Source: Chondrosia reniformis (taxonomy: Eukaryota > Porifera > Demospongiae > Chondrillida > Chondrillidae). From it: a stretch of DNA of 64,000 nucleotides. Positions 37,101-51,022 of the stretch are shown in pieces. Position 1 is the stretch's first letter; each line of letters starts with the position of its first letter. The stretch covers positions 3,164,501 through 3,228,500 of the forward strand of contig OX359200.1 of assembly GCA_947172415.1 (NCBI GenBank), given 5' to 3'. The position numbers and the translations under genes were made by a program. Under the pieces are notes generated by a model. The model was not told the origin of the DNA and made no database searches. It was given only the letters and a program-made list of their open reading frames with translations.

Positions 37101-39726
37101 GGACATATAACTAGTACATATAACAATTACACACAACTAGTCCATTCTACTAGTACATATATATAACTACATACAACTAGTTCCTAGTACTAGTACCTAC
37201 AACTAGTTAATCCTGATTGTTACAAGAACTTACACCTAGTAAATACAACGAATACATGCAACTCTTTACTTACTAGTACATACAACTAATACATACACTT
37301 AGTACATACAACGAGTAAATACAACTAGTAGTAACAAAAATTACACACAACTAGTATATACAACTAGTACATATAACTACATACAACTGGTACATACAAT
37401 TAGTACATTCAACTAGTAAATTCAGATTGTTACTAGAACATACACCTAGTACATGCAACTTTATACTTACTAGTACATACAACTAATGCATACACTTAGT
37501 ATATATAACGAGTAAATACAACTAGTAGTTACAAAAATTACACACAATTAGTACATACAACTAGTACATATAACTACATACAACAAATACATACAATTAG
37601 TACATACAACTAGTACATATAACTTGTGGTTACAACAATTACACACAACTAGCACGTACAAATGGTACTTATACCTACATACAACTAGTACATACAATTA
37701 GCACATTCAACTAGTAAATTCAGATTGTTACTAGTATATACACCTAGTACATACATCTAGTACATACAACTAGTAACTATAACTAGTAAATATATCTAAT
37801 ACATACAAAAATTACAGACAACTAGTACATACAAGTAGTACATATAACTACATACAACTAGTTCAAACAACTAGTACATAAAACTAGTACATACAACTAG
37901 TACATAGAGCTAGGACATAAAACTAGTAAATACAACTAGTACATACAACTAGGACATATAACTAGTACATATAACAATTACACTCAACTAGTCCATTCTG
38001 CTAGTACATATAACTACATACAACTAGTTCATAGTACTAGTACATACAACTAGTTAATACTGATTGTTACAAGAACATACACCTAGTAAATACAACAAGT
38101 ACATGCAACTATATACTTACTAGTACACACAACTAATACATACACTTAGTACATACAACGAGTAAATACAACTAGTAGTTACCACAATTACAGACAACTA
38201 GTACATACAACTAGTACATAGAACTACATACAACTAGTACATACAATGAGTACATCAAACTAGTACATATAACTAGTACATACAATACCATACAACTAGG
38301 ACATACAACTAGTACATACAACTATTACTTATAACTAGTACATGCAACTACTTCCTAGTACATACAACTAGTACATACAACTAGTACCTGCAATTAAAAA
38401 ATACATCTAGATACTAGTACATACAACTAGTACAAACAACTAGTATATAAAACTAGTAACTACAACTAGAAAATATAACTAGTACATACAAACATTACAC
38501 ACAACTAGTACATACAATTAATACTACAACTAAGTCATAGAACTAGTACATATAACCAGTATATATAACTAGTACATACATATAGTACATACAAATAGTA
38601 CATACAAGAAGAACATACAACCAGTTACTATTACATAGAACTAGTACATAAAAATAGTAACTACAACTAGTAAGTATAATTAGTAGATACAAAAATTACA
38701 TACAAGTAATATTTACAACTAGTTCATACAACTAGCAATTACAACTAGTTACTAGTACCTGCTACTAGTACATACAACTAGTACATACAACTAGTACACA
38801 CAACAATTACATTGCCAGTACATTCACCTAGTACATACAACTAGTACATGCAACTAGTACACACAACTAGTACATATTGCTAGTACATTCACCTAGTACA
38901 TGCAATAGTACATATAACTAGTACATGCAACTATTTACTAGTTACAATTAGTACAAACAGCTAGGACATATAACAAGTCCATACAACAATTACTTAGAAC
39001 TAGAACATACAACTAGTACATACAATTAGTACATATATCTAGTTACCATTACCTTCAACTAGTACATAAAACTACTAACTACAACTAGTAAATTTAACTA
39101 ATATAAAAAATTACAGACAACTAGTACATACAAGTAGTATCTATAACTACAAACAACTAGTACATACAGCTACTACATACAAATAGTAACTATTACTAGT
39201 ACATACATCTAGTATATAAAACTAGTACATAAAAGTAATACATAGAACTAGTACATACAACTAGTACATACAACTAGTACATAGAATTAGCACATACAGC
39301 CAGTACATACAACTAGTACATATAACTAGTAGATACAATAATTATATACACACAACTAGTACCTACAACTAGAACATACAACTTATGACTAGTACATACC
39401 ACTAGTACATATAATTAGTACATACAACTAGTACATATAACCAGTACCTACATCAATTACACACAAATAGTACATACAACTAGTACATAAAACTGCATGA
39501 AACTAGTACTTACAATTAGTAAATACAGATTGTTACTAGTACATTCACCTAGTACATACAGCAAGTACATACAATTAGTACATATACCTAGTATATGCAA
39601 CTATTAAATACAGATTGTTACTAGTACATACAATTAGTACACACGACTAGTACACACAGCTAGTACATACAACTAGAACATATCTCGAGCACATACAACT
39701 ACTAACTAGATCATAGATACATCTAG
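34121..39726. repeat. 13-bp minisatellite with ~0.85-kb higher-order units
   Basis: 5.6 kb of satellite only. A ~380-bp run of ordered variants (AAAAATTACAGACAACTAG, then CAGCTAGTGCATAAAAC or similar, CAACTAGTCCATTCTRCTAG, GATTGTTACAAGAAC, TACTTACTAGTACATAC) at about 36890-37270 recurs at about 37738-38115, an offset near 845 bp. The part around ATACTTACTAG also occurs near 37455 and again far away near 49520. No gene or insertion is seen. Confidence 0.92.
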
Positions 39727-40834
39727 CGCATGTGTAACATGTCTGCAAATTTCCAATTTTTGTAAATTGCCATATTAGCGCTTTCAGAGGTGTCACATCC
39801 CAGGCAGATGTGTCTCTAGCATGTGACCTGCGCGTGAAGCGGAGCACCAGCCACTGAAATGTCACGAGTCATCACTAGTCATTACCATGTTAAATTATCA
39901 ATTGTGAAAACTTATGAGCAATTTATATAGTATAGTGGAGGAAGGCCAGCGACAAGGGAAGGCCAATAAAGGCCTACGTGACCGAAACGTTCTATTTTCT
40001 TTTGATTATACTTCGTTAATTGCTCATACATTTTCGCCATTGATAATTACATATATATTTGTAGACATGCAATATGCTTACCGTTTCCACTTACCTCTTA
40101 CAACAACAAAAAACTCCGATCAAAGAAACTGTATCGCTACCGAGATGCCTTACTTGACATATAAACTTCGGAAGTCTAATGTTTGTACCAAATATTTGGG
40201 TGCATATGCAATGTCATAAGACGTCATTGTATGATGGCTAAGCTATACTACTAATTTTGGCTGACAATCACATGACAATACCATTACTCGAAGGAGAAGA
40301 GACAAATTGAAAACGAACCGATTATTAGACAGTGGAGAATTGTATATCTAACCATTTTTTGACATCAATCTCTTCAGTAAGTAACAGCCTAAACGTTGTA
40401 TGTATACTCCTGGAATATTCCCTTGATTAACTGAGATATTAAGTACTAGAGGCGCCTGATAAAGGTACGAAAATAGGTTTTCAATTATAATTCAAAAACT
40501 AAAGGGAATTTAAAAGGAGTATACATACCATCCTTAGATATCATTATCCTTCATAGATTGGTGTCACCATTTATTCTATATTCGTATTTTCCACTATCTA
40601 ATAAAACATTTTTGGGGATTTGGCACCTATCACTTACGGCCGCTTATGTTCTCCTTTAAGCCTGCAATCGTGACGCTCTTGTAGCCAAAATATTAAGACA
40701 GAATAGCGCTTCAATTCTATATAATTTGTTTAGTGATATGATGTTTCTAAAGTAAAATAGAATAATTTTAAAAAGAGTGTTAGTTAGCGACTTTTATCAA
40801 ACATTTCCGGAAGTGTGGACATGTTCCACTAGCG
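39727..40834. mobile_element. Terminal-inverted-repeat element F, copy 2 (inverted)
   Basis: 1108 bp, the reverse complement of 31125-32364 apart from the extra foldback there. The ends are CGCATGTGTAACATGTC on the left and the complement of CGCTAGTGGAACATGTCC on the right. The flank is AG on both sides (39725-39726, 40835-40836), a 2-bp duplication like the TA of copy 1 but different in sequence. Inner inverted arms lie around CAATTGTGAAAACTTATGAG (about 39898) and CTCATACATTTTCGCCATTG (about 40023). The ORF homologous to 31890-31630 is frameshifted here. Confidence 0.8.
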
Positions 40835-43800
40835 AGTACATTCAGCTAGTACATACAACAAGTATATATAACTAGTACATATAAATAGTACATAAAACTA
40901 GTAACTACAACTAAAACATACGTCTAGATACTAGTACATACAAATAGTACAAACAACTAGTACATAAAACTAGTAACTACAACTAGTAAATATAACTAGT
41001 AGATACAAAATTACAAACAACTAGTAAATACAACAAGTACATATAACTATAACATGGAATTATTAAACACAGATTGTTACTAGTACATACAAATAGTACA
41101 TACAACTAGTACATACAACTAGTACATACAGCTAGTACATACAACTAGTATATTCAACTAGTACATACAACTAGTACAAACAACTAGTACATGCAACTAC
41201 TAAACACAGTTTGATACAAGAACATACAACTAATACAAAGAGCTAGTAAATACAGATTGTTACTAGTACTTACACCTACTACATACAACTAGTACAAACA
41301 ACTAGTACATGCAACTAGTGAATACAGGTTGTTACTAGTACATACAATTAGTACATACAACTAGTACAAACAGCTAGTACATACAACTAGTACATATAAC
41401 TAGTACATATAACTAGTACATACAACTAATACATAAAACTAGTACATAGAATTACTACATATATCTAGGTACTAGTACATACAACTAGTACATGCAGCTA
41501 GTACATACAACTAGTACATATAACTAGTACATACAACTACTTACTAGAACATATATACATCTAGTACATTCAACTAGAACCTACATCAAGTACATAAAAC
41601 TAGTACTTAGAACTGGAACATACAACTATTACATACAACTAGGACATAGAACTAGGACATACAACTAGTATATACAACTAGTAACTACAACTAGTATATA
41701 TAACTAGTATTTTCAAAACGTACACACAACTATTACAAACCAGTAGTAGATATAAGTACATACAACTAGTTCAAACAACTACTACCTACGACTAGTACAT
41801 TCAATTAGTACATAAAATTAGAACAATCAACTGGTACATACAACTAGTCCATACAACTACTTACTAGTACATACAACTACTTATTAATACATATAATCAA
41901 TACATACAACTAGTAGATATAACTAGTACATATAACTAAAACATGCAACTACTAAATACAGTTTTATACTAGAATATACCACTAGTACAAAGAGCTAATA
42001 AATACAGCTTGTTACTAGTACATACACCTACTACATACAACTAGTAAATACAACTAGTACATACAACTAGTACATGCAACTAGTGAATACAGATTGTTAC
42101 TAGTATATACAATTAGAACATAAAACTAGTACATACAGCTAGTACATACAACTAGGACATATAACTAGTACATACAACAACTAACTAGAACATATATACA
42201 ACTAGTAAATACAACTAGTAAATAAAACAAGTACATATAAATAGTACATACAACTGGTACACACAAGTAGAACATACAACAAGTACATAGAACTAGTACA
42301 TAGAACTAGTACATATATCTTGTTCTAGTACATACAACTAGAACAAACAACTTGTACGTACAACTAGTAACTACAACTAGTAACTACAACTAGTAAATAT
42401 AACTAGTACATACACAAATTTCACACAACTACTACATATATGTAGTACATATAACTCCATACAACTAGTTCAAACAACTAGTACATACAATTAGAACATA
42501 CAACTAGTACATATAACTAGTACATACGACTACTAAATACAGATTGATACTAGAACATATAACTAGTACATAGAGTTAGTAAATACATATTGTTTCGGGT
42601 ACTTAAACCTAGTACATACAACTAGTACATAAAACTAGTACATATATTTAGTTGCTAGTACATACAACTAGTACATACAGCTAGAACATACAACTAGTAC
42701 ATATAACTAGTACATACAACTAGTACATACAACTATTACATACAACTAGTACATAGAACCAGTACATAGAAGTAGTACATATATTTAGTTACTAGTGCAT
42801 ACAACCAGTACATACAACTAGTACATACAACTAGTAACTACAACTACTCACTAGTACATACAACTAGTACATACAACTACTTACTAGAACATACAACTAT
42901 TACATGTAATTAGTACACACAACTAATACATATAACTAGTACATACAACAGTTACACACAACTAGTAAATACAACTAGTACATATAACTACATGCAACTA
43001 GTACATTCAATTAACCAAAACAGATTGTTACTAGTACATACAACTAGTACATATAACTAGAACATGCAACTACTAAATACAGATTGATACTAGAACATAC
43101 AATTAGTACAAAGAGCTAGTAAATACATATTGTTACTAGTACACACACCTAGTTCATACAACCGGTACATACAATTATTACATATAACTAGTACATGCAA
43201 CTACTTACTTGTACATACAACTAGTACAAACAATTAGTACATCCAACTTTTACATATAACTAGTTCACCCAACAATTAGACACAACTAGTACATCCAACT
43301 CTTGTATATAATAACATACAACTATTACACACAACTAATAAATACAGTTTGTTACTAGTACATACATTTACTACATACAATTACTACATACAACTAGCAC
43401 ATGTAACTAGTACATGCAATTAGTGAATACAACTAGTACATGCAGCTAGTACTTACAACTAGTACATATAACTAGTACATACAACTACTAACTAGAACCT
43501 ATAAACAACTAGTACATTCAACAAGGACATAAAACTATTACATATACCTAGTACATACAACTAGTATAAACAACTAGTACATAGAACTAGTACATAGAAC
43601 TAGTACATTTATCTAGTTCCTAGTACATACAACTAGTACATACAACTAGTAACTACAAATAGTAAATACAACTCGTACATACAGCTAGTACATAAAACTA
43701 TCACATAGAACTAGTACAAACAACTAATACATACAACTATTTACCAGTACATACAACTAGTATATAGAACTAGTACATATAACTACATACAACTAGTACA

Positions 43801-46800
43801 TACATCTAGTACATATAACTACATACAACTAGTTCATAGGACTAGTACACACAACTAGTTAATACTGATAGTTACTAGAACATACACCTAGTAAATACAA
43901 CAAGTACAAAAAACTAGTACAAATAACTAATAAATGCAACTACTAATTACAGATTGATATTAGAACATACAACTAGTACAAAGAGGTATTAAATACAGAA
44001 TGTTACTAGTACTTACACCTAGTACATACAGCTAGAACATACAACCAGTACATATAACTAGTACATGCAACTATTTAATAGTACATACAACTAGTACATA
44101 CAAATAGTACATACAACGTTTACATATAACTAGTTCATACAACAATTAGACATAATTAGTACATACAACTAGTATATATAACTACATACAGCTAGCACAT
44201 ACAACTAGTACAAACAACTAGTAAACACAGATTGTTACCAGACTATACACCTAGTACATACAACTAATACATGCAACTACTTCGTAAATACAGATTGTTA
44301 CTAGTACATACATTTAGTACATGCGACTAATACATACAGCTAGTACATACAACTAGTACATATAACTAGTACATACAACTACTAACTAGAACATATATAC
44401 ATCTAGTACATTCAACCAGTACATACAACAAGTACAAATAACTAGTACATAAAACTAGTACATACAACTAGCACATACAACTAGTATATACAACTAGTGA
44501 TTACAACTAGTATATATAACTAGTAAATACAAAAATTACACACAACTAGTACACACAACCAGTACATACAACTAGTACATACAACTACTTACTAGTACAT
44601 ACAACTAGTAAATACAATTAGTACATACAACTAGTATATACAACTAGTACATAGAACTAGTACATATATCTAGTTACTAGTAAATACAACTAGTACATAC
44701 AGCTAGTACACACAACTAGTAGATATAACTAGTACATACAACTACTAACTAGAACATATATACATCTAGTACATTCAACTAGAACAAACAAGTACATATA
44801 ACTAGTACATACAACTAGTACATACAATTATTACATACAACTAGTACATAGAACTATAGTACATAGAAGTAGTACATATATCTAGTTACTAGTGCATACA
44901 ACCAGTACATACAACTAGTACACACAACTAGTAACTACAACTAGTAACTACAACTAGTAAATATAACTAGTACATACAAAAATTACACACAACTATTACA
45001 AACCAGTCGTACATATAACCACATACAACTAGTTCAAACAACTACTGCTTACGACTAGTACATATAACTAGTACATACAACTACTCACTAGTACATACAA
45101 CTAGTACATACAACTACTTACTAGAATATACAACTATTAATATAATTAGTACACACAACCAATACATATAACTAGTACATACAACAATTACACACAACTA
45201 ATACATATTACTAGTACATACAACAATTACACACAACTAGTACATATTACTACATACAATTAGTTCATAGGACTAGTACATACAACTAGTTAATACTGAT
45301 TGTTACTAGAACATACACCTAGTAAATTCAACAAGTACAAAAAACTAATACAAATAACTAGTACATGCAACTACTTACTAGTACATTCAACTAGTACATA
45401 CAATTATTACATACAACTAGTATAGATAACTAGTTCATACAACAATTACACACTACTAGTACATACAACTAGTACAAATAATTACATTCGACTAGTACAT
45501 ACAATTAGTAAATACAGATTGTTACTATTACATACATCTTGTACATACAACTAGTTCAAACAACTAGAACAAATAACTAGTACATGCAACTGCTGAATAC
45601 AGATTGATACTAGAATATACAACTAGTACAAGGAGCTAGTAAATAAATATTGTTACGAGTACTTACACCTAGAACATACAGCTAGTACATACAATTAGTA
45701 CATATAACTACTACATGCAACTACTTAATAGTACATACAACTAGTACATACAATTAGTACATACAACTAGGACATATAACTAGTGCATGCACAAATTTCA
45801 CACAACTAATACAAACATGTAGTAAATATAACTACAGACAACCAGTTCTAATAACTAGTACATAAAACTACTACATGCAACTAGTACATACATCTAGTTA
45901 CGAGAATATACAACTAGTAGATACAACTATTACATACATTTAGTAACTACAATTAGTAAATATAACTAGTATATACATACAAACATTATACACAACTTTT
46001 ACATACGAGTAGTCCATATAACTGCATACAACTAGTTCAAACAACTACTACTTACAACTAGTATATACAACTACTACATACAGCTAGTACATAAATCTAG
46101 TACATAGAACTAGTACATAAAACTAGCACATGCAACAACTTACTAGGTCATACTATTAGTAAATACAATTAGTACTTACAACTAGTAAATATACCTTGTT
46201 CATACAACTATTACACACAACTAGTACATACAACTCGTACATATAACTACATACACTAGTCCATACAATTAGTAAATACAGATTGTTACTAGTACATTCA
46301 CCTAGTGCATACAACTCGTACATATAACTACATGCAACTAGTCTATACAATTAGTAAATACAGATTGTTACAAGTACATACACCTAGTACATACAACTAG
46401 TACATAGAACTAGTACTTTCAACTAGTACCTGCAACTACTTAAGAGTATTTACAACTAGTGCATACAATTAGGACATACAATTGTACATATAACTAGTAC
46501 ATAGAAGAATTACGCACAACTAGTACATACAACTATTACATTCAACTAGTCCATACAACAAGTACATACAACTAGTACATACAAGTAATACATACAACTA
46601 GTTACTACTACATAAAACTAGTACATACAACTAGTACATACAACTAGTAACTACAACCAGTAAATAAAATAGTTCATACAACAATTACACACAATTAGTA
46701 TATACAATTAGTACATACAACCAGTATATACAACAAGTATCTAGTACATAAAACTAGTACATTCAACTGGTACATACATCTTTTTACGAGTGCATACAAC

Positions 46801-47332
46801 AGGTAGATACAACTAGTAAATACAATTAGTAACTACAACTAGTAAATATAACTAGTACATACAAAGATTACACAAAACTTGTACATATGAGTAGTACATA
46901 TAACTACATACAACTAGTTCAAACAGCTACTACTTACGACTAGTAGATACAGCTAGTACATAGAGGTGGTACATAAAATTAGTACATAGAACTAGTACAT
47001 ATAATGAGTACATATAACAATTACACACAACGGGTTCATACAACTAGTACATATAACTACATACAACTAATACATACAACTACTCAATACAGATTGTTAC
47101 TAGTACATGCAACTAGTGCATACAACTAGTACACATAACTAGTACATGCAACTACTAAATACACATTGTTACTAGTACTTACACCTAGTACATACAACTA
47201 GTACATGCAACTAGTAGATATAACTAGTACATGCAATTACTGACTAGCACATAGAACCTGTAAATACAATTAGTACAAAGAACTAGTACTTATAACTAGT
47301 ACATGCAGCAATTACACACAACTAGTACACAC
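40835..47332. repeat. 13-bp minisatellite
   Basis: 6.5 kb of satellite, the longest block free of insertions. Marker variants recur in a similar order: ACTAACTAGAACATATATAC (about 42180, 43490, 44387, 44746), CATATATCTAGTTACTAG, AAAAATTACACACAACTA, ACTAGTTCAAACAACTAC and ACAGATTGTTAC. Their repeated ordering indicates diverged higher-order units of several hundred bases. No coding sequence is seen. Confidence 0.92.
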
Positions 47333-47339
47333 TGCTGTG

Positions 47340-47411
47340 GCAGTTGTAGCTCAGTGGCAGAGCAACTGGTGGTCATAACCAGCTGCCCTGGGTTCGATTC
47401 CCAGCTATTGC
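47340..47411 (+). other. tRNA-like head of SINE unit 1
   Basis: 72 nt that fold as a near-cloverleaf. The acceptor arm GCAGTTG pairs with CTATTGC (one mismatch, one wobble). The A box TAGCTCAGTGG is at 47347-47357, the B box GGTTCGATTCC at 47391-47401, and the T arm is CTGGG/CCCAG. The anticodon region CTGGTGGTCATAACCAG includes CAT but is shifted by one base: a perfect 5-bp stem leaves loop GGTCATA, without U33. It is therefore read as a tRNA-Met-like derivative rather than a working tRNA gene. Confidence 0.7.
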
Positions 47412-47677
47412 TTCTTTCGTGTTTTTCCCTCTTTATGATGTTTGATTGATTATTACTTGTGGTGTGATTATCACATCGATTTTTCATAGATTTACCCAGC
47501 TCTCTTGTGGTTGATGGTGGCCAGCGACCCATGGGTTAGATGGTCCCTCGCACTGGAAATGGGCTGGGCTTTGATTATCAGCTTCTATGGATGAAGAGAA
47601 TCACCACTGATTAAGAATGTACACCAATTATTACTTGTAGTTAGCTTAAGAGGGAGAGCATGGGGGGCATTGCTGTG

Positions 47678-47749
47678 GCAGTTGTAGCTCAGTGGCAGAG
47701 CAACTGGTGGTCATAACCAGCTGTCCTTGGTTCGATTCCCAGCAATTGT
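47678..47749 (+). other. tRNA-like head of SINE unit 2
   Basis: Second tRNA-like head, with the A box at 47685-47695 and the B box at 47729-47739. The acceptor arm GCAGTTG pairs with CAATTGT (two wobbles). The anticodon-arm anomaly is the same as in unit 1, so the oddity predates the duplication and belongs to the SINE family. Confidence 0.7.
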
Positions 47750-47825
47750 TTCTTTTGTGTTTTTCCCTCCTTATGATGTTTGATTTATAATTACTTGTGG
47801 TTTGATTATCACATCAATTATTCAT

Positions 47826-48303
47826 ACAACTAGTACATATAACTACATACAACTAGAACATACAACTAGTAAATACAGATTGTTACTAGGACGTACAACT
47901 AGTACATACATCTAGTACATACAGTTAGTACCATCATCTACAACATATAACTAGTACATACAACTGCTAACTAGAACATATATACAACTAGGACATACAA
48001 CTAGTGCATTCAGCAAGTACATATAACTAGTACATAAAACTAGTACATACAACAAGTACATACAACTGGTACATAAAACTAGTACATACAATTAGTAACT
48101 ACAACTAGTAAATATTAATAGTACATACAAAAATTACACAAAACTAGTACATACCCGTAGTACATATAACTACATACAACTAGTTCAAACAACTACTACT
48201 TACGACTAGTATATAAAACTAGTAAATACAGCTATTTCATAAATCTAGTGCATAGAACTAGTACATAGAACTAGTACATACAGCTATTACATACAACCAG
48301 TAA
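47826..48303. repeat. 13-bp minisatellite
   Basis: Satellite only, including the markers ACAGATTGTTAC, GAACATATATACAACTAG and ACTAGTTCAAACAACTAC in the order seen elsewhere in the array. Confidence 0.9.
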
Positions 48304-48923
48304 CTAAGAGAAGAATAAAAATTTTCTACAAAAATAGTGAAGATGTAAGGATGGCACAAAATGCATAGAAACAAGAAAAGGATGTTACACAGTGAAGAAG
48401 TAGCTATATATGCATAAATCATGCAACACCTTAGCTTGTAGGATTCATGCATAGCTAATGCTTCATGCTTCAATGCTAATGCGTTTTCTTCTTCTTCATT
48501 TTCTTCGCCAGCTGTAACTAAAAAACGAAATAAGTCTTTGGACTACTTCTTGATCGAAATTACTCTAATATTTCCGAGCTGTATTCTTTTGTAGAAGCGA
48601 GAGCGATAACGCTATTATTGAGTATGACAGTTTTCATGGTTCAAGAGTCAAGACCTCAATAAATTCGCCATTTTAATGATGTCATAATCAGTTGAAGACC
48701 AAAGTGGTTTAAATTACAACGATTTCCTCACTTATGCTCCATAAAAAGTACAGAAACTAGAGAACAATAAACATTTTCTAAAAAATAGTAATGATGTAGG
48801 GATGGCACAAAAAGCATAGAAAGAAGGAAGGGATGTTACACAGTTAAGCATTAGCTATGCATGAATACTACAAACAAGGGTGTTGTATGATTCGTGCATA
48901 TATAGCTAATGCTTCACTGTGTT
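48304..48923. mobile_element. Foldback element, copy D3 (body inverted, arms at both ends)
   Basis: Left arm region 48304-48480 and right arm region 48757-48923 both derive from the foldback of D1. The middle (about 48484-48756) is the reverse complement of the D1 body, including GAA-type repeats read as TTCTTC and the former TGACGTCA as TGATGTCA. The right part of D1 (about 4981-5190) is missing. The arrangement, body with foldback arms on both sides, differs from D1 and D2. It could be the original form, with D1 and D2 having lost one side, or a secondary rearrangement. Confidence 0.72.
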
Positions 48924-50742
48924 GTTACTAGTATATAAACCTAGTACATACAACTAGTACATACAACTAGTACATATTACTAGTACATACAGCTACTAAG
49001 TAGAACATATATACAACTGGTACATACAGCTAGTACATACAACAAGTACAAATAACAAATACATACAACTAGTTCATAAAACTAGTACATTCAATTAGTA
49101 CATAGAACTATTATATACAACTAGTACATATATCTAGGTACTAGTACATACACTTAGTATCTACAACTAGTAAATATAACATGTACATACACAACTTTAA
49201 CAAAACTAGTACATAAATGTATTATATATAACTACATACAACTAGTTCAAACAACAAGTACATACAACTAGTAAATACAACTAGTACATACAACTAGTAC
49301 ATAAAACTAGTACATAAAACTAGTACATACAACTAGTACATACAACTAGTTCCTAGTACACACAACAAGTAAATACAACTAGTACATATAACAATTACAC
49401 ACAACTAGTACATTCAACTAGTACATATAACTACATAAAACTAGGATATACAACTAGTACATACAATTAGTAAATAGCGATTGTTAGTAGAACATACGCC
49501 TAGTAAATACAACGAGTACATGCAACTATATACTTACTAGTACCTACAACTAATACATACTCTTAGTCCATACACCTATTACATATAGCTATTAGTTACA
49601 ACAATTACACAAATAGTACGTACAACTATATAATGCATATAACTAGTCCATATAATTGGTACATATAACTAGTACACACAACAATTACACACAACTAGTA
49701 CATACAACAAGTACATACAAAAAATACACACAACTAATACATACAACTAGTCCATATAACTATATGCAACTAGTACATACAACTAGTAAATCCAGATTGT
49801 TACTACTACATACAAAAAGTACATACAACTAGAACATATAACTAGTAGTTACAACAATTACACACAACTTGTACTTACAACGAGTACATATAACTACATA
49901 CAACTAGTCCATACAACTATTACATACAACTAGTCCATACAACTATTACATACAACTAGTGAAAACCGATTCTTAGTATTGCATACACCTAGGACATACA
50001 ACTAGTGCATACAGCGAGTACATATAACTAGTACATGCAAATACTCACTAGTACACACTGTCAGTACATACAATTAGTGCATACAATTAGTAAATACGGC
50101 TAGTAAATAAAGCTAGTACATATAACTAATACATACAACTAATAACTAGAACATATATACAACTAGTACATACAACTAGTTTATACAGCACGTTTATATA
50201 ACTAGTACATACAACTAGTATATACACCTTGTACACACAACTAGTACATAGAAGTAGTACATACAACCAGTAGATATATCTAGCTACTAGTACATACAAC
50301 TAGTACATACAACTATTACATTCAACTAGTACATAGGACTAGTATATACAACTGGTACATATAACTAGTATATACAGCTAGTATATACAACTAGTACATA
50401 TAGCAAGTACATACATCAATTTAACACGACTAGTACAAAAAACTAACACATAGAACTAGTACATACAATTATTACATACAACTAGTACATACAACAATTA
50501 CACAACTAGTGCATACAACTAGTCAATTTAACTACAAAACATTAGTACATACAACTATATTGTACATATGACTAGTACATAAAACAAGTACATATAACTA
50601 GTACATACAACTACTAACTAGAACATATATACAACTAGTATATAAATACAACTAGTACATACAACAAGTACATATAACTAGTACATTCAACTAGTACATT
50701 CACCTAGTACATACAACTAGTAAATAGAACTAGTACGTACAA
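48924..50742. repeat. 13-bp minisatellite left of RT2-b
   Basis: Satellite only. The last ~400 bp before the retroelement (about 50200-50600: TACAACCAGTAGATATATCTAGCTACTAG, then TAACACGACTAG, then CAACTAGTCAATTTAACTAC) reappear on the other side of the element at about 55190-55600. The last 11 bases, AGTACGTACAA (50732-50742), are the left target duplication. Confidence 0.92.
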
Positions 50743-50769
50743 AAGCCTTAACAGAGTACCTTGTTACTT

Positions 50770-50793
50770 CTTGCCTTAGTTTACTAAGGCAAG
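50770..50793 (-). other. Conserved 3'-UTR hairpin, RT2 copy b
   Basis: Same perfect 10-bp stem as in the other two copies, with loop TTTA. It lies about 30-50 nt from the element's 3' end, a place where non-LTR elements often carry the RNA structure bound by their own reverse transcriptase. Confidence 0.7.
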
Positions 50794-51022
50794 GAGTATC
50801 TGGCTTGGACAACCCTCAGTCAGTTACGTCTTCCCTTCTTCGGGTTTTTAGCCAGAAGCCTCGGCTTTGCCTCCTTCCGGCAGCAGCAGACAGGTGCACG
50901 TCGGGCCAAAGTTGACCGTCATAATAGGAGGGAGTACCTCCATACACCAATCCACCACTGCTTTCCAGAGGTCGACATGCAAGGACTGGGACAGGACTAC
51001 TTATCGTCCAGGCCCCAATCCC

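Larger units (their letters stand above)
47333..47825 (+). mobile_element. tRNA-derived SINE dimer
   Basis: Two direct copies of a ~155-bp unit (47333-47488 and 47671-47825) separated by 182 bp of unrelated sequence. Each unit starts TGCTGTG, has a 72-nt tRNA-like head with pol III A and B boxes, and continues with a shared tail (GTGTTTTTCCCTC, TTATGATGTTTGAT, TTACTTGTGG, GATTATCACATC). The units differ at about ten positions, mainly in the tail. This could be a dimeric SINE, two SINE insertions flanking a spacer, or an LTR-like arrangement. There is no clear target duplication because both sides are satellite. Confidence 0.75.

Noticed and set aside
46156-46350. 64-codon minus-strand ORF in satellite
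   Set aside because: It is translated satellite (repeated SYMYELY, LVVC) and similar stretches occur elsewhere by chance.
47340-47411. Functional tRNA-Met gene
   Set aside because: Pol III boxes and the acceptor arm are good, but the anticodon loop is shifted and lacks U33. The same oddity in a second copy with a shared tail marks it as a SINE.
47296-47532. 78-codon minus-strand ORF
   Set aside because: It runs antisense through the SINE tRNA head and tail and has no family resemblance.
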